Shown here: positions 48,736-59,500 of the stretch, piece after piece
Numbering within the stretch: position 1 is the stretch's first letter
How the letters are laid out: the number at the start of each line of letters is the position of its first letter
NCBI GenBank assembly: GCA_001683735.1
Contig: LUGG01000057.1
Span: forward strand, 1 to 64,000
Length of the DNA stretch: 64,000 nt
Source: Grifola frondosa
Taxonomy: Eukaryota; Basidiomycota; Agaricomycetes; Polyporales; Grifolaceae
Reading direction: 5' to 3'
Translations under genes and position numbers: made by a program
The notes under the pieces: model-generated
Database searches by the model: none
What the model was told of the DNA's origin: nothing
The model's input: only the letters and a program-made list of their open reading frames with translations

Positions 48736-49655
48736 GGGGGCGCTGAGCGGATACCATAAGCATGTAACAACTGAATATAAAGAATTTCCATCCTACAACC
48801 TACCGTCAGACATGCATCATGAAGATCTTGGTATCTCGGTGTAGCCAGGCCCAGCATAGGAACATGCTAAATGTGAGCATAAATTATGAGATTGCCTAAG
48901 TGGACGAAGCAATCCAACGATGCGGAAACCTCGACTATATCGAAACCACCATGCTTTCGCCATCGCTCACACTGGGTACGTCCCGTGCTTCCGCTTCCCA
49001 AGAACCCGTCCTAGCCCAAGGCTTGATAGCGTTTTTTTCCATAGACGCGTTTTGGTGTCGCGAGACACCGTTATGCTTCGCCAGTTACACTAAATATTAC
49101 ATTTTCCAGCTACCCATGAAATGTTGAACCTTAGCAGCCCATCTCCTCGACATAGCCTGAGACATCATGCCAGAAGTTTCCATCATCATATCTGTATGGA
49201 TGAAGATGTCACATATTTTCGTACTGACTGAGTCAACACAGAATTCGATCTCAATATTGGTTCCCGAGGCTTTCGGGCACCATTAGCGCCAGACCTGCCC
49301 AACGTGGTATGAGTTCAATGCGCCGACTTATAAATCCTCTCTCTCTCCGACTGACTTTCTATAGCGCCGATTGGGCAGAGACTCAGAGACTTTGTCTTCA
49401 GACGTGATGCGACATGGAGCCAAGCGTCGTCCGGAGGGCTGTGATCGAGGTCCGGGATCGAGTGCAGGTGTGGCTATACTTCAAGCCACACCGGGGTGAA
49501 GTACAACGGAGAGCATTGTTGACAACCTGAAATAACTATCCAGTTTACAGCTTTCACTAACTCATAATCCGCAATTCCGATAATTGTAAGCCGCGTCCCT
49601 TTTAGGCCATGCGATACGCCTCATTGAAGTTGCGCGTACTAGCCACAATACAGAC
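48736..49655. other. intergenic; its right part is a duplicated promoter-side segment
   Basis: 49410-49560 (GGAGCCAAGCG, GGAGGGCTGTGA, CCAGTTTACAG) matches 53283-53395 in the same order, placed in both cases ahead of a cysteine-rich secreted gene. No gene is seen in 48736-49380. Confidence 0.55.
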
Positions 49656-49980
49656 GTGCAATTCAAGAATATCTCTACTACTCTGATCACAATTCTTGTC
49701 GGCGCCGTTGACGTGTCGGCGTCGCCCGGACTTCATCAGTTGCTTGGAGCTCGCAATGCTTGCAAGCTTCCTGACGGTACCATCGAGGTTCGCGATTTAC
49801 ACAGTCAGCTCGTAACCGAGCGCGACGGATGCGATCTCAGCAATGCCGGAGGTGCTGGAAATCCAGGACCGAACGCTTAGTGCAGAGCTACGTACGGCAA
49901 CGCGTACCCGCGCTGTGTTGAGGACGGCGTCGGTGGTGCATTCTGCACTCCTTATACTCATGGCGTGCACGACTGCTGAA
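49656..49980 (+). pseudogene. small cysteine-rich secreted protein, copy B (in-frame stop)
   Basis: The N-terminus, a hydrophobic signal-like stretch (ISTTLITILVGAVDVSA), starts at about 49656 (a TTG/ATG start choice is uncertain). Then come NACKLPDGTIEVRDLHSQL, ERDGCDLSNAGGAGN and, after an in-frame TAG at 49878-49880, CRATYGNAYPRC, VEDGVGGAFC and THGVHDC, ending with TGA at 49978-49980. A single AAG-to-TAG change would explain the stop. The reading frame itself is continuous on both sides. Related to copies A (14.5 kb) and C (53.7 kb). Confidence 0.6.
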
Positions 49981-50259
49981 GTTCACAAGGACGAGGTAAC
50001 CTCTTCTCTCCGTGTAGTACTTGTGGAAGATTGACTCACCGTCTCCTGGCTAGGCATCTTGGTTGACCAGATAAAGATGGGCGGGGATGAGCTACTAAAG
50101 TCCATGGTATCTATACTATGATACTTCGTGACAACAAACGACTGTATGGCATGCGCAGTTCCCCCAAATTACTCCTTCTAATCATACATCCAGCACCTAA
50201 CAGGAGGTCGGACACATAAGCCTCGTCGCATGTGCAACTACTTAAGTGCATGTCCCTAA

Positions 50260-51295
50260 TCATTCTCCACCGCCGTAAATTATCCCCACTACCAAGAAAT
50301 TAAGCACTTGGCTCAGACAACACTTGTACTCTGCGTTCATGAATTCCGAAGTGTAGGCCACTTTTCTTATGTAATGGGAGAAATCTATGATACGCCACTG
50401 ATGCGAGCGACCATGGTAAGAGCAGATGGCACCGGGGAAGCCTGGGGGGCTCGCAGGTGCTTCTAAAATATTCCAAGCTCGGATATCTTCGTAGAAGATA
50501 CCGCATTCGGCAAGGTCTTCGTAGAGCGCAAGGATATCCGATCTATAGCCATCCATTAGTTTCGGTGACGTAAAGGTAATGCTGGAGACAGACTTACCTC
50601 ACTTCAGCACCCAATTCGACGAACATAGGAGGCGTTCCAGCAAGACGCTCCAGAAGAAGCAGAGTGACAGTGTTAGGCTCTTGAGGGCGCCGTCGCTCCC
50701 GCTCAAGCTGCTGTTTACGCAACGCCTCCTCAAATTTTTTGTTAAGCAGGTCATCGCGCTCGTCTGCGGAAAGACCTTCGTGCTCGGGGCCGAGTGGCGT
50801 AAGCGTCACGTCCTCCTCGTCGCTGTCGGAATAGTCACCCTCCATACTGACCATTTCCCAATCATCCTCCATGTACGCCTCGAAGAGGCCATAGCAGCGA
50901 GGGATGGAGACACCTTGTAGGTGCTCCATTTCTTCGTAGAATGACGCTTCGTGTATCAGCTCACTAATGTGGCCTTTGCGCGCGACCTTGACGACAAGCG
51001 GCGGCAGTCGACCTATCAGCTCCGACGGGTCATGAGGCGCATCATTGACTGCTGTCGACCACGAGGTCACAGCAACAGCATATACGAGACCGCATCGCCC
51101 TCTTGGGACACCCATTCCCGCATATCGAGTAGTCTGGGGGAGTGATTCTAAAGAGAATTTGATATGGCAATTACCCTTTGGCGGAAGTTGGGAGGGGAGG
51201 CGCTGTGGGTGCCCTTCAGGACGCATTTCAGACTCTGACCACAGCTCAGGAGGATGCTGATATGGTTGTAAAATGGGAACCTCTTTGCGTAACAT
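50260..51295 (-). CDS. protein kinase-like protein, paralogue 3 (divergent)
   Basis: The main exon runs from about 51295 to 50598 and the last exon is 50542-50260 (283 nt, the same length as in paralogues 1 and 2), joined through GTAAGTC and CTATAG. Marks: VVKVARKGHISELIHEASFY, HLQGVSIPRCYGLFEA, LLLLERLAG, FYEDIRAWNIL, RIIDFSHY. The central insert is strongly acidic (GDYSDSDEEDVTLT). It is more divergent than the others but clearly in the same family. The first coding exon is not certain; sequence up to 51411 on the same strand is open and may be part of it. Confidence 0.7.
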
Positions 51296-51411
51296 GAGGA
51301 GGGGACGGTCAGCTTGGTCGTCAGCAGAGTGGGCGATTCCGCTAACGGTAAGTGTAGCAATCGCGTTAAGAGGCTAGAATGAATGGTCCTGTCATATTCG
51401 TCATACCACAA

Positions 51412-52904
51412 ATGCTATTGAGACATACAAAATGATCCTGCGAGCTGTTATTCATTGTGAAAGGTATTGATGTTGAAGAATGTGCGTTGCGGTGAGCAAC
51501 TCATTCAGATTTTGGTGTGAACAATACCATGCATGCGGATCTCATTACTTTATTTAGAAGCGACGCTAGGGTCTGATACTACTTCGTTCCATCTACCGGG
51601 GAAATTTTTGTGTGAGCATCACCATCGTTTTTACTCATATTCCATGAAATTGACTGAAGCTCTTGCCTTGATCAGATCTCGAGAGTCACGGGTCTCCAAT
51701 GGGCGGATTGCCCGTGGCGTGATCTTCACTAACCGCATGAGTTATTCGTTCCGATGGCTTCGCTCGCCGCGAATTTCGCTCCCGCCGGAATGAGAGTGCC
51801 GAGACACCGTGTTAAGATTGTTCGCTCACAGTGATTATAGAGATTGCAGAGAGGGTGAAAGTTGTACATATACGGCGATGTGTGGTGGTAAAGGTTCACG
51901 TTGACAGGTAAATGTAAATCGGAAAGGCAGAAGCTGCGGTCGGAAAAGTCCGACTTCTTGAAACCCATCCCTGTGCGGTCTCATCCGCCTGCAACATACC
52001 TATCTTCGCGGATGCTCGGTTTCAATGGCCGTTAGCCATTGCGCAGTTGTTCCACTATTCACGGAGACGGGCCTGTACCCGCTCCATTACCGACGCGTTT
52101 CTTTGGCGCTGTGCTTCCTATCCTATCTTCCGACGCAGCGCCCCAAACTAGCACACCTCGCTATCGTGGAGGCTCGGGGTCTCGCGGTGCGCGGTTTTGT
52201 GTCCGGGGTCGCCGATCGGTGCCATGCGCTATGGGCCCTCAAGATGCTAGTGTGTCTGGACTACTCTCAGCTACCTTCGCTCTGGCAGCGGCGTGGCCTA
52301 AGGAGCTTCAAATTCCTGCAGGCTCTTTTGTCACACCGCCTTATTGTCAAACTGTTTACGGAGTATGTACACACTGTCTTTGAGTTGTGCGCTGTGGTCC
52401 CGCCTCTTCTGATCTCGATCTTGGACCAATTCCATGCATCGCCTGTCCCGTGACACGCCGTGAAGCGGGAGGCGAACGTCTGTACGACCGGTTGCCCCGT
52501 ACTGACGCTGTGGGCGATGTCGAATGCACTTGCCCTGTGCACCCATGCTTGCAGCTGATACCCTTGTTACTGCTGCGTGCTGACACGGCCCTATGAAAGA
52601 TCGTGTGAAGTTGTATCAACTCTCATACGGCGAGCAGAAACGGGTTGTACGTGGGGGGCTCATCTAAACAGAGTTCGTTGATAGTTGGTAGATTACTAAT
52701 CGTACCGCGTCCGATTTGTTGTAGTTTACTTGACTGTCAGAAGCAATCCACCTCCTCCTCCTCTTTGACATGTCACCAAATTTGGAAATTGGAAATTTCA
52801 AGGTAAATCGCGGGATCAAATGACTGCTTCGATAATGAACTAGTGGTCATGTTGCACTCGCCTCGCTCTGTCCATCGAGTTTGATCTTAATGGTTCATGA
52901 CCGC
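51412..52904. other. region without a supported gene
   Basis: 52025-52610 has overlapping open frames on both strands. One plus-strand series (ATFALAAAWPKELQIPAGSF, then VGDVECTCPVHPCLQL) has Cys-rich character, but no family is recognised and splice support is weak. The remainder shows nothing. Confidence 0.3.
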
Positions 52905-53166
52905 CTGTGGTGATATCTAATGTGAGAGAACCATCTTCTTTTTGGTGGACCCTTGTATCAAATTTGGTGTTCGGAAGGTACGGGAAGCGTTGTTCCGTCG
53001 TCATGCTTATCCATAGAACGCAGCTGTGGACTGCAGAACTCCCATCTAGGCCAACACGTCTCATGAAGGCATTCACTTGGCATTCACGTTTCTATTGTGA
53101 TTATCGATATCACTGGGAAAAAATCACGCGTCGGATTTCCGCTAGTACCATGCGGTACCGCATGAG
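52905..53166. repeat. direct repeat unit 1 of a diverged pair
   Basis: Matches 53414-53680 in the same orientation with scattered substitutions and indels. Shared blocks include GGTGTTCGGAAGGTACGGGA and GTCGGATTTCC. No coding function is seen. Confidence 0.75.
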
Positions 53167-53413
53167 CCGCAACATCAGAATTCACGCTCGGATCGGGGTT
53201 CCTCTTTCCACAAGTCCTCTTGCACAGCGTCTATCATTGGAGGCGATGGATTCAGAAACTCTGCGTCTACGCATAATGTAGTGTGGAGCCAAGCGTCCCC
53301 CGGAAGGCTGTAACTCAGATGTGCTGGTGTCGAAATGTTTGAAGCCAGATTAGAGGAAGGTATAAAGGTTAGGACTGTCGACATTCAGTTTACAGATTAT
53401 ATTTGACCGGTGA

Positions 53414-53680
53414 TCTGTGGGAATATCTAGTATGGGAGAATTATCTTGTTTTTGGCGGACCCGAGTTGTATAAAATTGGTGTTCGGAAGGTACGGGAAGC
53501 GTTGTTCCAGGTCATCTTCATGCTTATCGATAAAACCCAGCTGGGGACCGCAGAACTCTAAGCCAACAATACGGTCTCATGGAGACTTCACAATTCTTAT
53601 TGTGATTATCAATACTATGGGAAAAATCAAGTGTCGGATTTCCACTAGCATAACATGCGGGCGAGGAATCACCGCATGAG
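53414..53680. repeat. direct repeat unit 2 of a diverged pair
   Basis: Second copy of 52905-53166, separated from it by the promoter-like segment also found at 49.4 kb. Confidence 0.75.
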
Positions 53681-53730
53681 ACTTCATTCAAGTTGTGTGA
53701 GCGTGGAACTGAGTCTGGTGCTAGGAAACG

Positions 53731-53835
53731 GTGCCGAATGCTTTACATACGGCAGCGCGTACCCGTGCTATATCGAGGACGGCGTTGGCGGTGCATTCTA
53801 CACTACTTGTACCAACGGCGTGCACAACTACTGAA
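53731..53835 (+). pseudogene. cysteine-rich secreted protein, copy C (fragment)
   Basis: Only the C-terminal half is readable: AECFTYGSAYPC, IEDGVGGAFY, TTCTNGVHNY then TGA. Several Cys positions are changed (RC to CY, FC to FY). The N-terminal half is not found directly upstream. It is part of the duplicated block shared with 49.7-50.7 kb. Confidence 0.55.
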
Positions 53836-53934
53836 ATTCACAAGGATGGGGTAACTCGCTCAGGTTGTACAAGATTAGCTCACCGTTCCCAGTCAGACAC
53901 GTTGGTTGGTTGGATAAAGATGGGCCCGGGACCG

Positions 53935-54240
53935 AGCTACTGGTCAAAGCAGACGGTACCGAGGAAGCTCAGATATTCCCCAAGAAGACACCTCCGCAAG
54001 ATCTTCGGAGAGCTCCAGTAGATCCACTCTAAAGCACGCGTTGATTAGTCCCGATGGCGTAAATGTTATGCTGGGACAAGATGAGCTTACCGCACTTCAG
54101 CAACTAATGGGCGGTGGTTTACAAAGCTGCTCCGGGTGACAGTGTTAGGCACATGAGGCGCTCTCACTCCCGCTCAAGCCGCTATTTACACAACGCTTCA
54201 CCTACTTAATTTGTTCTTAAACAGCTCATAGTTTGTGGGC
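53935..54240 (-). pseudogene. degenerate fragment of kinase-like paralogue 3
   Basis: Nucleotide blocks match 50460-50750: GTGACAGTGTTAGGC, TCCCGCTCAAGC, CTTACC-CACTTCAGCA and AAATGTTATGCTGG. It keeps the exon 2/exon 3 junction order but has deletions and no continuous frame. It lies next to copy C of the secreted protein, just as paralogue 3 lies next to copy B. Confidence 0.7.
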
Positions 54241-54389
54241 CTAGATCGTGCGATGCAGCGAATAAAGTTACAGATTCAGGAGCTAGAAATAGTTGAAGTG
54301 CGTTCGATGTGTTAATCGTATAAAAAAAGGTTCAGCAGGCGAAGTACAAAATAAATCGGGGGGACAAATGAAACACGTCAGGCATATAT

Positions 54390-55594
54390 CTAACAGTGCG
54401 CAAATTCAAACATTTCTCCTCCCTCTAAGCAGCCAAGGAACCTGTTCACATTCCTTGCGTTGTTGTCGTTCATGAATTCCATGGTAAGAGCCACTTTGTA
54501 CACATAATGGGAGAAATCGATGATCCTCCACAAATGCCGACGGTGATGATATGGGCATATCCGACCTGGGAATCCAGGAGGATTTGGAAGCGGCTGCAGA
54601 ATGTTGAAGTATCGGATATCATAGTAAACGACGCCCTGTGTTGCCATGTCTTCGAAAAGTGCATGCAAATCTGCTCTAACGACAGAAAAAGCAACAGAAA
54701 TCAGCTCAGCGTTTCGTCGTATATCTATCTGCACACGCACCTAAGCTCAGATCCTAGATCAACACCGATCGGGAGCCTCCCGCCCAGCCGTTCCAGAAGG
54801 AGGAGCATAACGGTGTTGGAGCCTCCAGGACCATTGTGAGCCCGATTGAACCGAAGTTCCTGTGTTGCAAGCTCCAACTTCTCGTCCCACAGTTTAATAT
54901 ACTGCTCCTCGGGAAGAGAATTGAACTCCAGTGGCAGGTCAGATATCTGCGCACATTCGTCCTTGCCTGTGCCCCAATCTTCATACTCTGATTTCACACT
55001 AACTCTCTCCCAACCGTCCTTCAGTTCTCCTTCGAAGAGTCCATAGCAACGGGGAATAGAAACACCTTGAAGGTGCTCCAACTCTTTATAAACGGAAGCT
55101 TCCAAGAGTAGCTCGCGCTTATAGCCAAAGCGAGCTATCTTGACGGCGAGAGGAGGGAGGCGGCCGGTCAACGTCGACGGGCCATGACACGGACCGGTGG
55201 AAGAATCTGACCAAGAGGTGGGAGTAGCAGCGAACACATGGCCACAACGTCCATAATTTCCATTCTCCTCGCAACCAACGGTCTGTTTGAGCGGATCAAG
55301 AGAGAGTTCGACATGGTAATCTCCTTCGGGTGGCAGCCGAGAGGGCGCGACCTCAGGGTAGCCATGAGGACTAATATTTGGCTCGTATGGTTGGTGAATT
55401 TGGCGCTTCATCTTGGGAATTGCGACACGTGTCATGCGCAATGGGCAGTCCGTCGCATCATCACCCTTGGTATGTGCAATCCCATGAACAGTGATCGTGG
55501 AGATTGCGTTCAAGGCCTGTGGCGAGGAAATTGTGTCTGTGAGCGGACAATCACCGGACGACATCCTCAAACCTACAAAAGGCTCTATGTGCAT
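54390..55594 (-). CDS. protein kinase-like protein, paralogue 4
   Basis: Model: 55594-55577 (MHIEPF), 55516-54741 and 54675-54390, 360 codons in frame. The sequence is nearly the same as paralogue 1: AVKIARFGYKRELLLEA, LLLLERLGG, YYDIRYFNIL, RIIDFSHY, with one additional C-terminal residue. Exon lengths 18/776/286 against 18/776/283 in paralogue 1 confirm the gene structure. Paralogues 1 and 4 form a large inverted repeat about 9 kb apart, with the GCDH gene and paralogues 2 and 3 between them. Confidence 0.78.
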
Positions 55595-56933
55595 CTTGTT
55601 CTGTAAATATTGAAGTGGAAGCAAGAGCAGCAGGAACGGTTTGGACGTCTGTCTTCGATTCTGTTCGATTCGATCATGTGAGGACAAGCACATTACCAAA
55701 TTTGGAAACCTTTGTGGTCGAATCTCACGCTCTTCCTCGAACAAACATCAGGACTTCGATGGGAGTCTGATATGGGTTTAAATAGCTATACAATTTAAAG
55801 CAGGCACATCAAGTATATCAACATGATAAGCCAGTATAGATAACCTTGTATGTTATGCTAGGTTTGTTCAAGTTGAAAATATAATTCATGCTTGAAACAA
55901 ATGTTAATATCGTATCAGTGCTCTGACACTTGATCTAGGGGTATCAGAAAATTATGTCTAGGATGCTAATATCATTGCCAACTCCGTTTATAATCTATGC
56001 TGGCAATGATATCAATGACAGTTTAAGTCACTAGGTGATGGTATCTGTGTCGGGGATAGCAAGCAAAAACTCCCAGTTTACTGAAGACAACGATGGCAAT
56101 AGCTGACTGAAATGTACCAAAGTGCCAGAGTTCATAAGCACTGACCTTATTGTCAGAGATGATATGCTGTCGCAAGCTGTGATCCCTTTAAATGGCACTA
56201 CAGTGACCAAGCCGAATGTGGATTGCGTGCCAGTAAGCACACACAGTTTATAGAAGTTAGTGGAGATATGTGCTGTTACTTATCGACTTAAACATCAGAT
56301 AGCCGGTCTCGAATCAGTTCCATCCGATTGTTAACGGTGTTGGTAGTTCAACACATTTTGATCAGGATTACCGGGTATTGTCCTTGAATTATCCATGGCT
56401 GGTCTGTAAAGCTGCATAGGATATTTCCAAGCATTCTGATGTCGACAGAGAGATCCAGCATAACGTATACGATTTTGACAATATTCAATCAGACGCGGAG
56501 TGATATTCTAATGCATGTTTCCGACATACACATTTAAATCAAAGCACATCCTATAGCCGATCTCCAATCCGATTGTTAACGGTGTTGGTAGTTCAACACA
56601 TTTTGATCAGAATTACGGGTAATTGTCCTTGAATTATCCATGGCTGGTCTGTAAAGCTGCATAGGATATTTCAAGCATTCTGATTCGACAGAGAGATCCA
56701 GCATAATGTATACGATTTTGACAATATTCAATCAGACACGGAGTGATATTCTAATGCATGTTTCCGACGTACACATTCAAATCGAAGCACATCTTATAAC
56801 GGGTTCAATGAATTTTCATAGGATTATTGACATAATCGTGTGCAAAAGAGTAGGTAACAGGATTGGTGCAACGTGCAACAGATCCCCCGACAGCCATCAG
56901 GTCATTAGGGAGGTGCCAGCCCGGCAGCCGCTT
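55595..56933. other. AT-rich intergenic region containing a tandem duplication
   Basis: About 1.3 kb with no supported gene. 55690-55740 is the conserved upstream block of paralogue 4. 56299-56798 is the tandem duplication listed separately. Confidence 0.55.
56299..56798. repeat. tandem duplication, two ~250-bp units
   Basis: Units 56299-56552 and 56553-56798 match closely (AACGGTGTTGGTAGTTCAAC, GAATTATCCATGGCTGG, GACAGAGAGATCCAGCATAA). They differ by a few substitutions and single-base indels. Neither unit codes for protein. Confidence 0.9.
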
Positions 56934-58318
56934 TCAGGGCCATGCGTTTCGCACGATCTTGGCTAAAGCAGTGTTAGTGTTGCTGGGACGCTCCGGTTCG
57001 GCATATGCGGAGAAAAGCTGCCTGCGCAATGTGTCAGTGAAATCGGAAACCTGTACCAGAAATTGGATTGACCGGTTCCACCACGTAAGAAGACTGTCAA
57101 CTTCATCTTTCTCCTCCGGATCCTCGAGCAAGTCGACAATGCTATTGTAGAACCTTTCGGAATCTGTGACGAGGTCCGTGCGGGAAAACACCGCGGCCGA
57201 CGTTAAGCTGAAGCGTACCTACCGAGCTCGTATTAACAAGTGATCAAGCATATGAGATTGAACATACCTGCGTGGCTATATAAGCAATGGAGGCCTTTGT
57301 CATAGCGCGCATCCCATGGATACGAGCATTGCCTGATCGGGTTGCCTTCGGTTCTTGGTCTACCGAACTTGGGCTGGTGAAAACGAACTTTGCTGCCTAT
57401 AGGAACACTTAATATAAAAATGATACGAAACTTGATTGACCTACATTTACCAGAATTCCACTTCTAAGTAGCCCATTCCATGGATCTTCTGGGTCGTATC
57501 GGAAACCATCGTAGAGAACAAGCGGCCATTGATCTCCTGCAACTCGTATTGTCCCAGCGCGAAGTTTCTCCTTGATGCTGCAAAGGCAACATAAAAAAAA
57601 ATTCGCGAAAGAGCAAGGTGACGTACTCGTTATTGGACCAATCAAGTCCAGCGGGACACAGCAGAGCTCCGGTGCGTTCGTGATGGAAACCTCGACCAGT
57701 TTTGCTGTTGCGCGCGATGGGAGGTGATAGTGCTTGTCCCTTGGGGGTGATCCAATCTATCACAGTGCCTTTGATACCCTTCGTATCGTCGGAGCGTGCA
57801 CCATTCGCACCCTTCTGGATCTGATGCTAACGTGAACAATAGATAAATGCATATGTATAACAAAGGCTTACAAGATCAGCCATAATAATGACCTCTTCCT
57901 CGGAAGACTCCAATATGCGAGATTCGAAATGAGGAATTTGCTTGAGGAGTTCGCGGAAAACCTTGAGCTCACGGCGTTCACTGTAGATAAGTCAATTTCC
58001 GATCAGATAAACCGGAATGATACATACGTGGCCGTCAACTCTTCTTCGGATTTGCCATCCGCAAGGTCTCCGAAAAAGATTATGCCGTTGCACAACAAGG
58101 TCTGGACATTGCAAAATGCATGAATTGTCCGTCCAAAATGGCGACCGTGATGTACCAGGGGATCCTGGACGCATCTATCGAAACTGGTCACTTGATGTTC
58201 CGACGACGGAGGTATCAGATGAAACAACTCACGATTTTTTCCTCGGACCTAACTCTAGCGCGCTGCTGCGCTTTCGACCGGAATCGCAATCTGTAGGTGT
58301 GGGCAGAGAGTCGGACAT
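56934..58318 (-). CDS. DUF6698-like basidiomycete protein
   Basis: Start at 58318 (MSDSLPTPTDCDSGRKRSS), intron with a GTGAGT donor, and an exon with GRHFGRTIHAFCNVQTLL followed by GKSEEELTA. The next exons carry ERRELKVFRELLKQIPHFES, KGTVIDWITPKGQALSPPIA, GRGFHHERTGALLCPAGLDW, IRVAGDQWPLVLYDGFRYD, HGMRAMTKASIAYIATQ and FSRTDLVTDSERFYNSI, with the stop at 56934. This order is that of the DUF6698 proteins, which are expanded in Agaricomycetes and of unknown function (family recalled, not searched). The C-terminus has a WWNR motif followed by a short basic/Asn-rich tail. It has about six GT-AG introns. No lesion was seen. Confidence 0.75.
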
Positions 58319-58517
58319 ATCGAATAGAGTAGTCAGAATGGAACGCCCACGATGCTGCCCATTTATAGGCTGCTAGGTCGTGAGCGGGATGATGTGACAT
58401 CGAGTGCACTACGTGACAGTCGAGGGAAGCCACGCATGCGTCACGCGAGAGTCAGTAGGTGCTCCCATGTGTACAACTTCCAACTGCGTTACTAGCGTGT
58501 ACGACATTGTGACGTCG

Positions 58518-59049
58518 ATGTCCTCCATAAGACCCAATGGAGTCGAATGCGTCGCGCTCACCTGTGATGGCGAAATCTCGAAAGTAAGTTCACGATTATG
58601 TTCGTGGTGACTAGTATACCTACCGTATTTGACAGACAGAAACAAACTGGTAAAGCACGTAAAACTGTCTCCTCTACATCGAGAGAATGCAACCAGAGAG
58701 CTAGAAGAGAGTGTCAAGGTGAGCAATGAAAACATCTTAATGAAAAGATAACTACTTACAAGTCTCCACATTATCAGACCTGACCTTATTAGCAGGGCCA
58801 ATTTCCCGCGAGAGCCCGGAGTGCAAATTGATCCGACAGCTACAAGAGAGGGTTGCAGCACTGGAAAAAGAGCTTGCCGAGAAAGACGAAGATACCGAGA
58901 GGTACCGGGGGCTGTGGATTAGCGAATACCGACGGGGAGAAATGCTAGCGCGTCAAATACCAGAAGACTCCGTAATCCCTGGGATTTCTCAGGCGACGAT
59001 GGCTGCATCATCGCCGCTTTCTTCTCCGGAGGAACACGATATCTCGTAG
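58518..59049 (+). CDS. small coiled-coil protein, uncharacterised
   Basis: Model: 58518-58583, 58640-58718 and 58796-59049, with exon phases that fit, giving about 132 residues. Exon 3 contains a Leu/Glu heptad-like stretch (LIRQLQERVAALEKELAEK), which supports a coiled coil, and ends in a Ser/Pro tail (ASSPLSSPEEHDIS). It is divergent from the DUF6698-like gene, with about 200 bp between the two starts, so the two may share a promoter region. The first acceptor is chosen because it avoids an immediate stop. The function is unknown. Confidence 0.5.
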
Positions 59050-59500
59050 ATATACGATTGTGCCATTCTTGATGGAAGTAACTATTGGAGCAAATCATGC
59101 ACGCAATATGGTATACCATATTCTGTGTGAAGCAGAAAATAGCGGCCGAACCATATCGCATCTGAGAATAAATGTAGCCATTCCAAATCGGGCTCAATGT
59201 AGCACAGCCAGTGTAAGGAATGTGGAAGTGGCATAAGGCAATGGTGAACACAACGGCGACAACGTGGAGCCACACTGAGGGAACGTCGAGGCCGACGGAG
59301 GAGGGCGAAGCGTAGGGAACCGGCAAAATGACGGCGCTGACAATGTCGCCGATGTACTGCTACTCGCCGCCCGTCTTGTCGTATCAGAGCCTCCCCTCGG
59401 TGGCGAGCGTAATGTCGGCAGGGATCGAGATGCAGACAGCGCGTACTCCGCGACTGCGCCAAAAATCGAGAGACCTGTCAGTAATGGATTCAACAGAGAA
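59050..59500 (-). other. open minus-strand region with hydrophobic segments, unassigned
   Basis: One frame (59326-59050) reads VWLHVVAVVFTIALCHFHI and then further hydrophobic stretches. Adjacent frames are also open. It could be a remnant of a membrane protein. No family is recognised and no full gene model works. Confidence 0.25.

Noticed and set aside
52025..52610. Plus-strand protein of about 140 residues
   Set aside because: Several frames are open at once on both strands in GC-rich sequence; no domain and no conserved motif decides between them.
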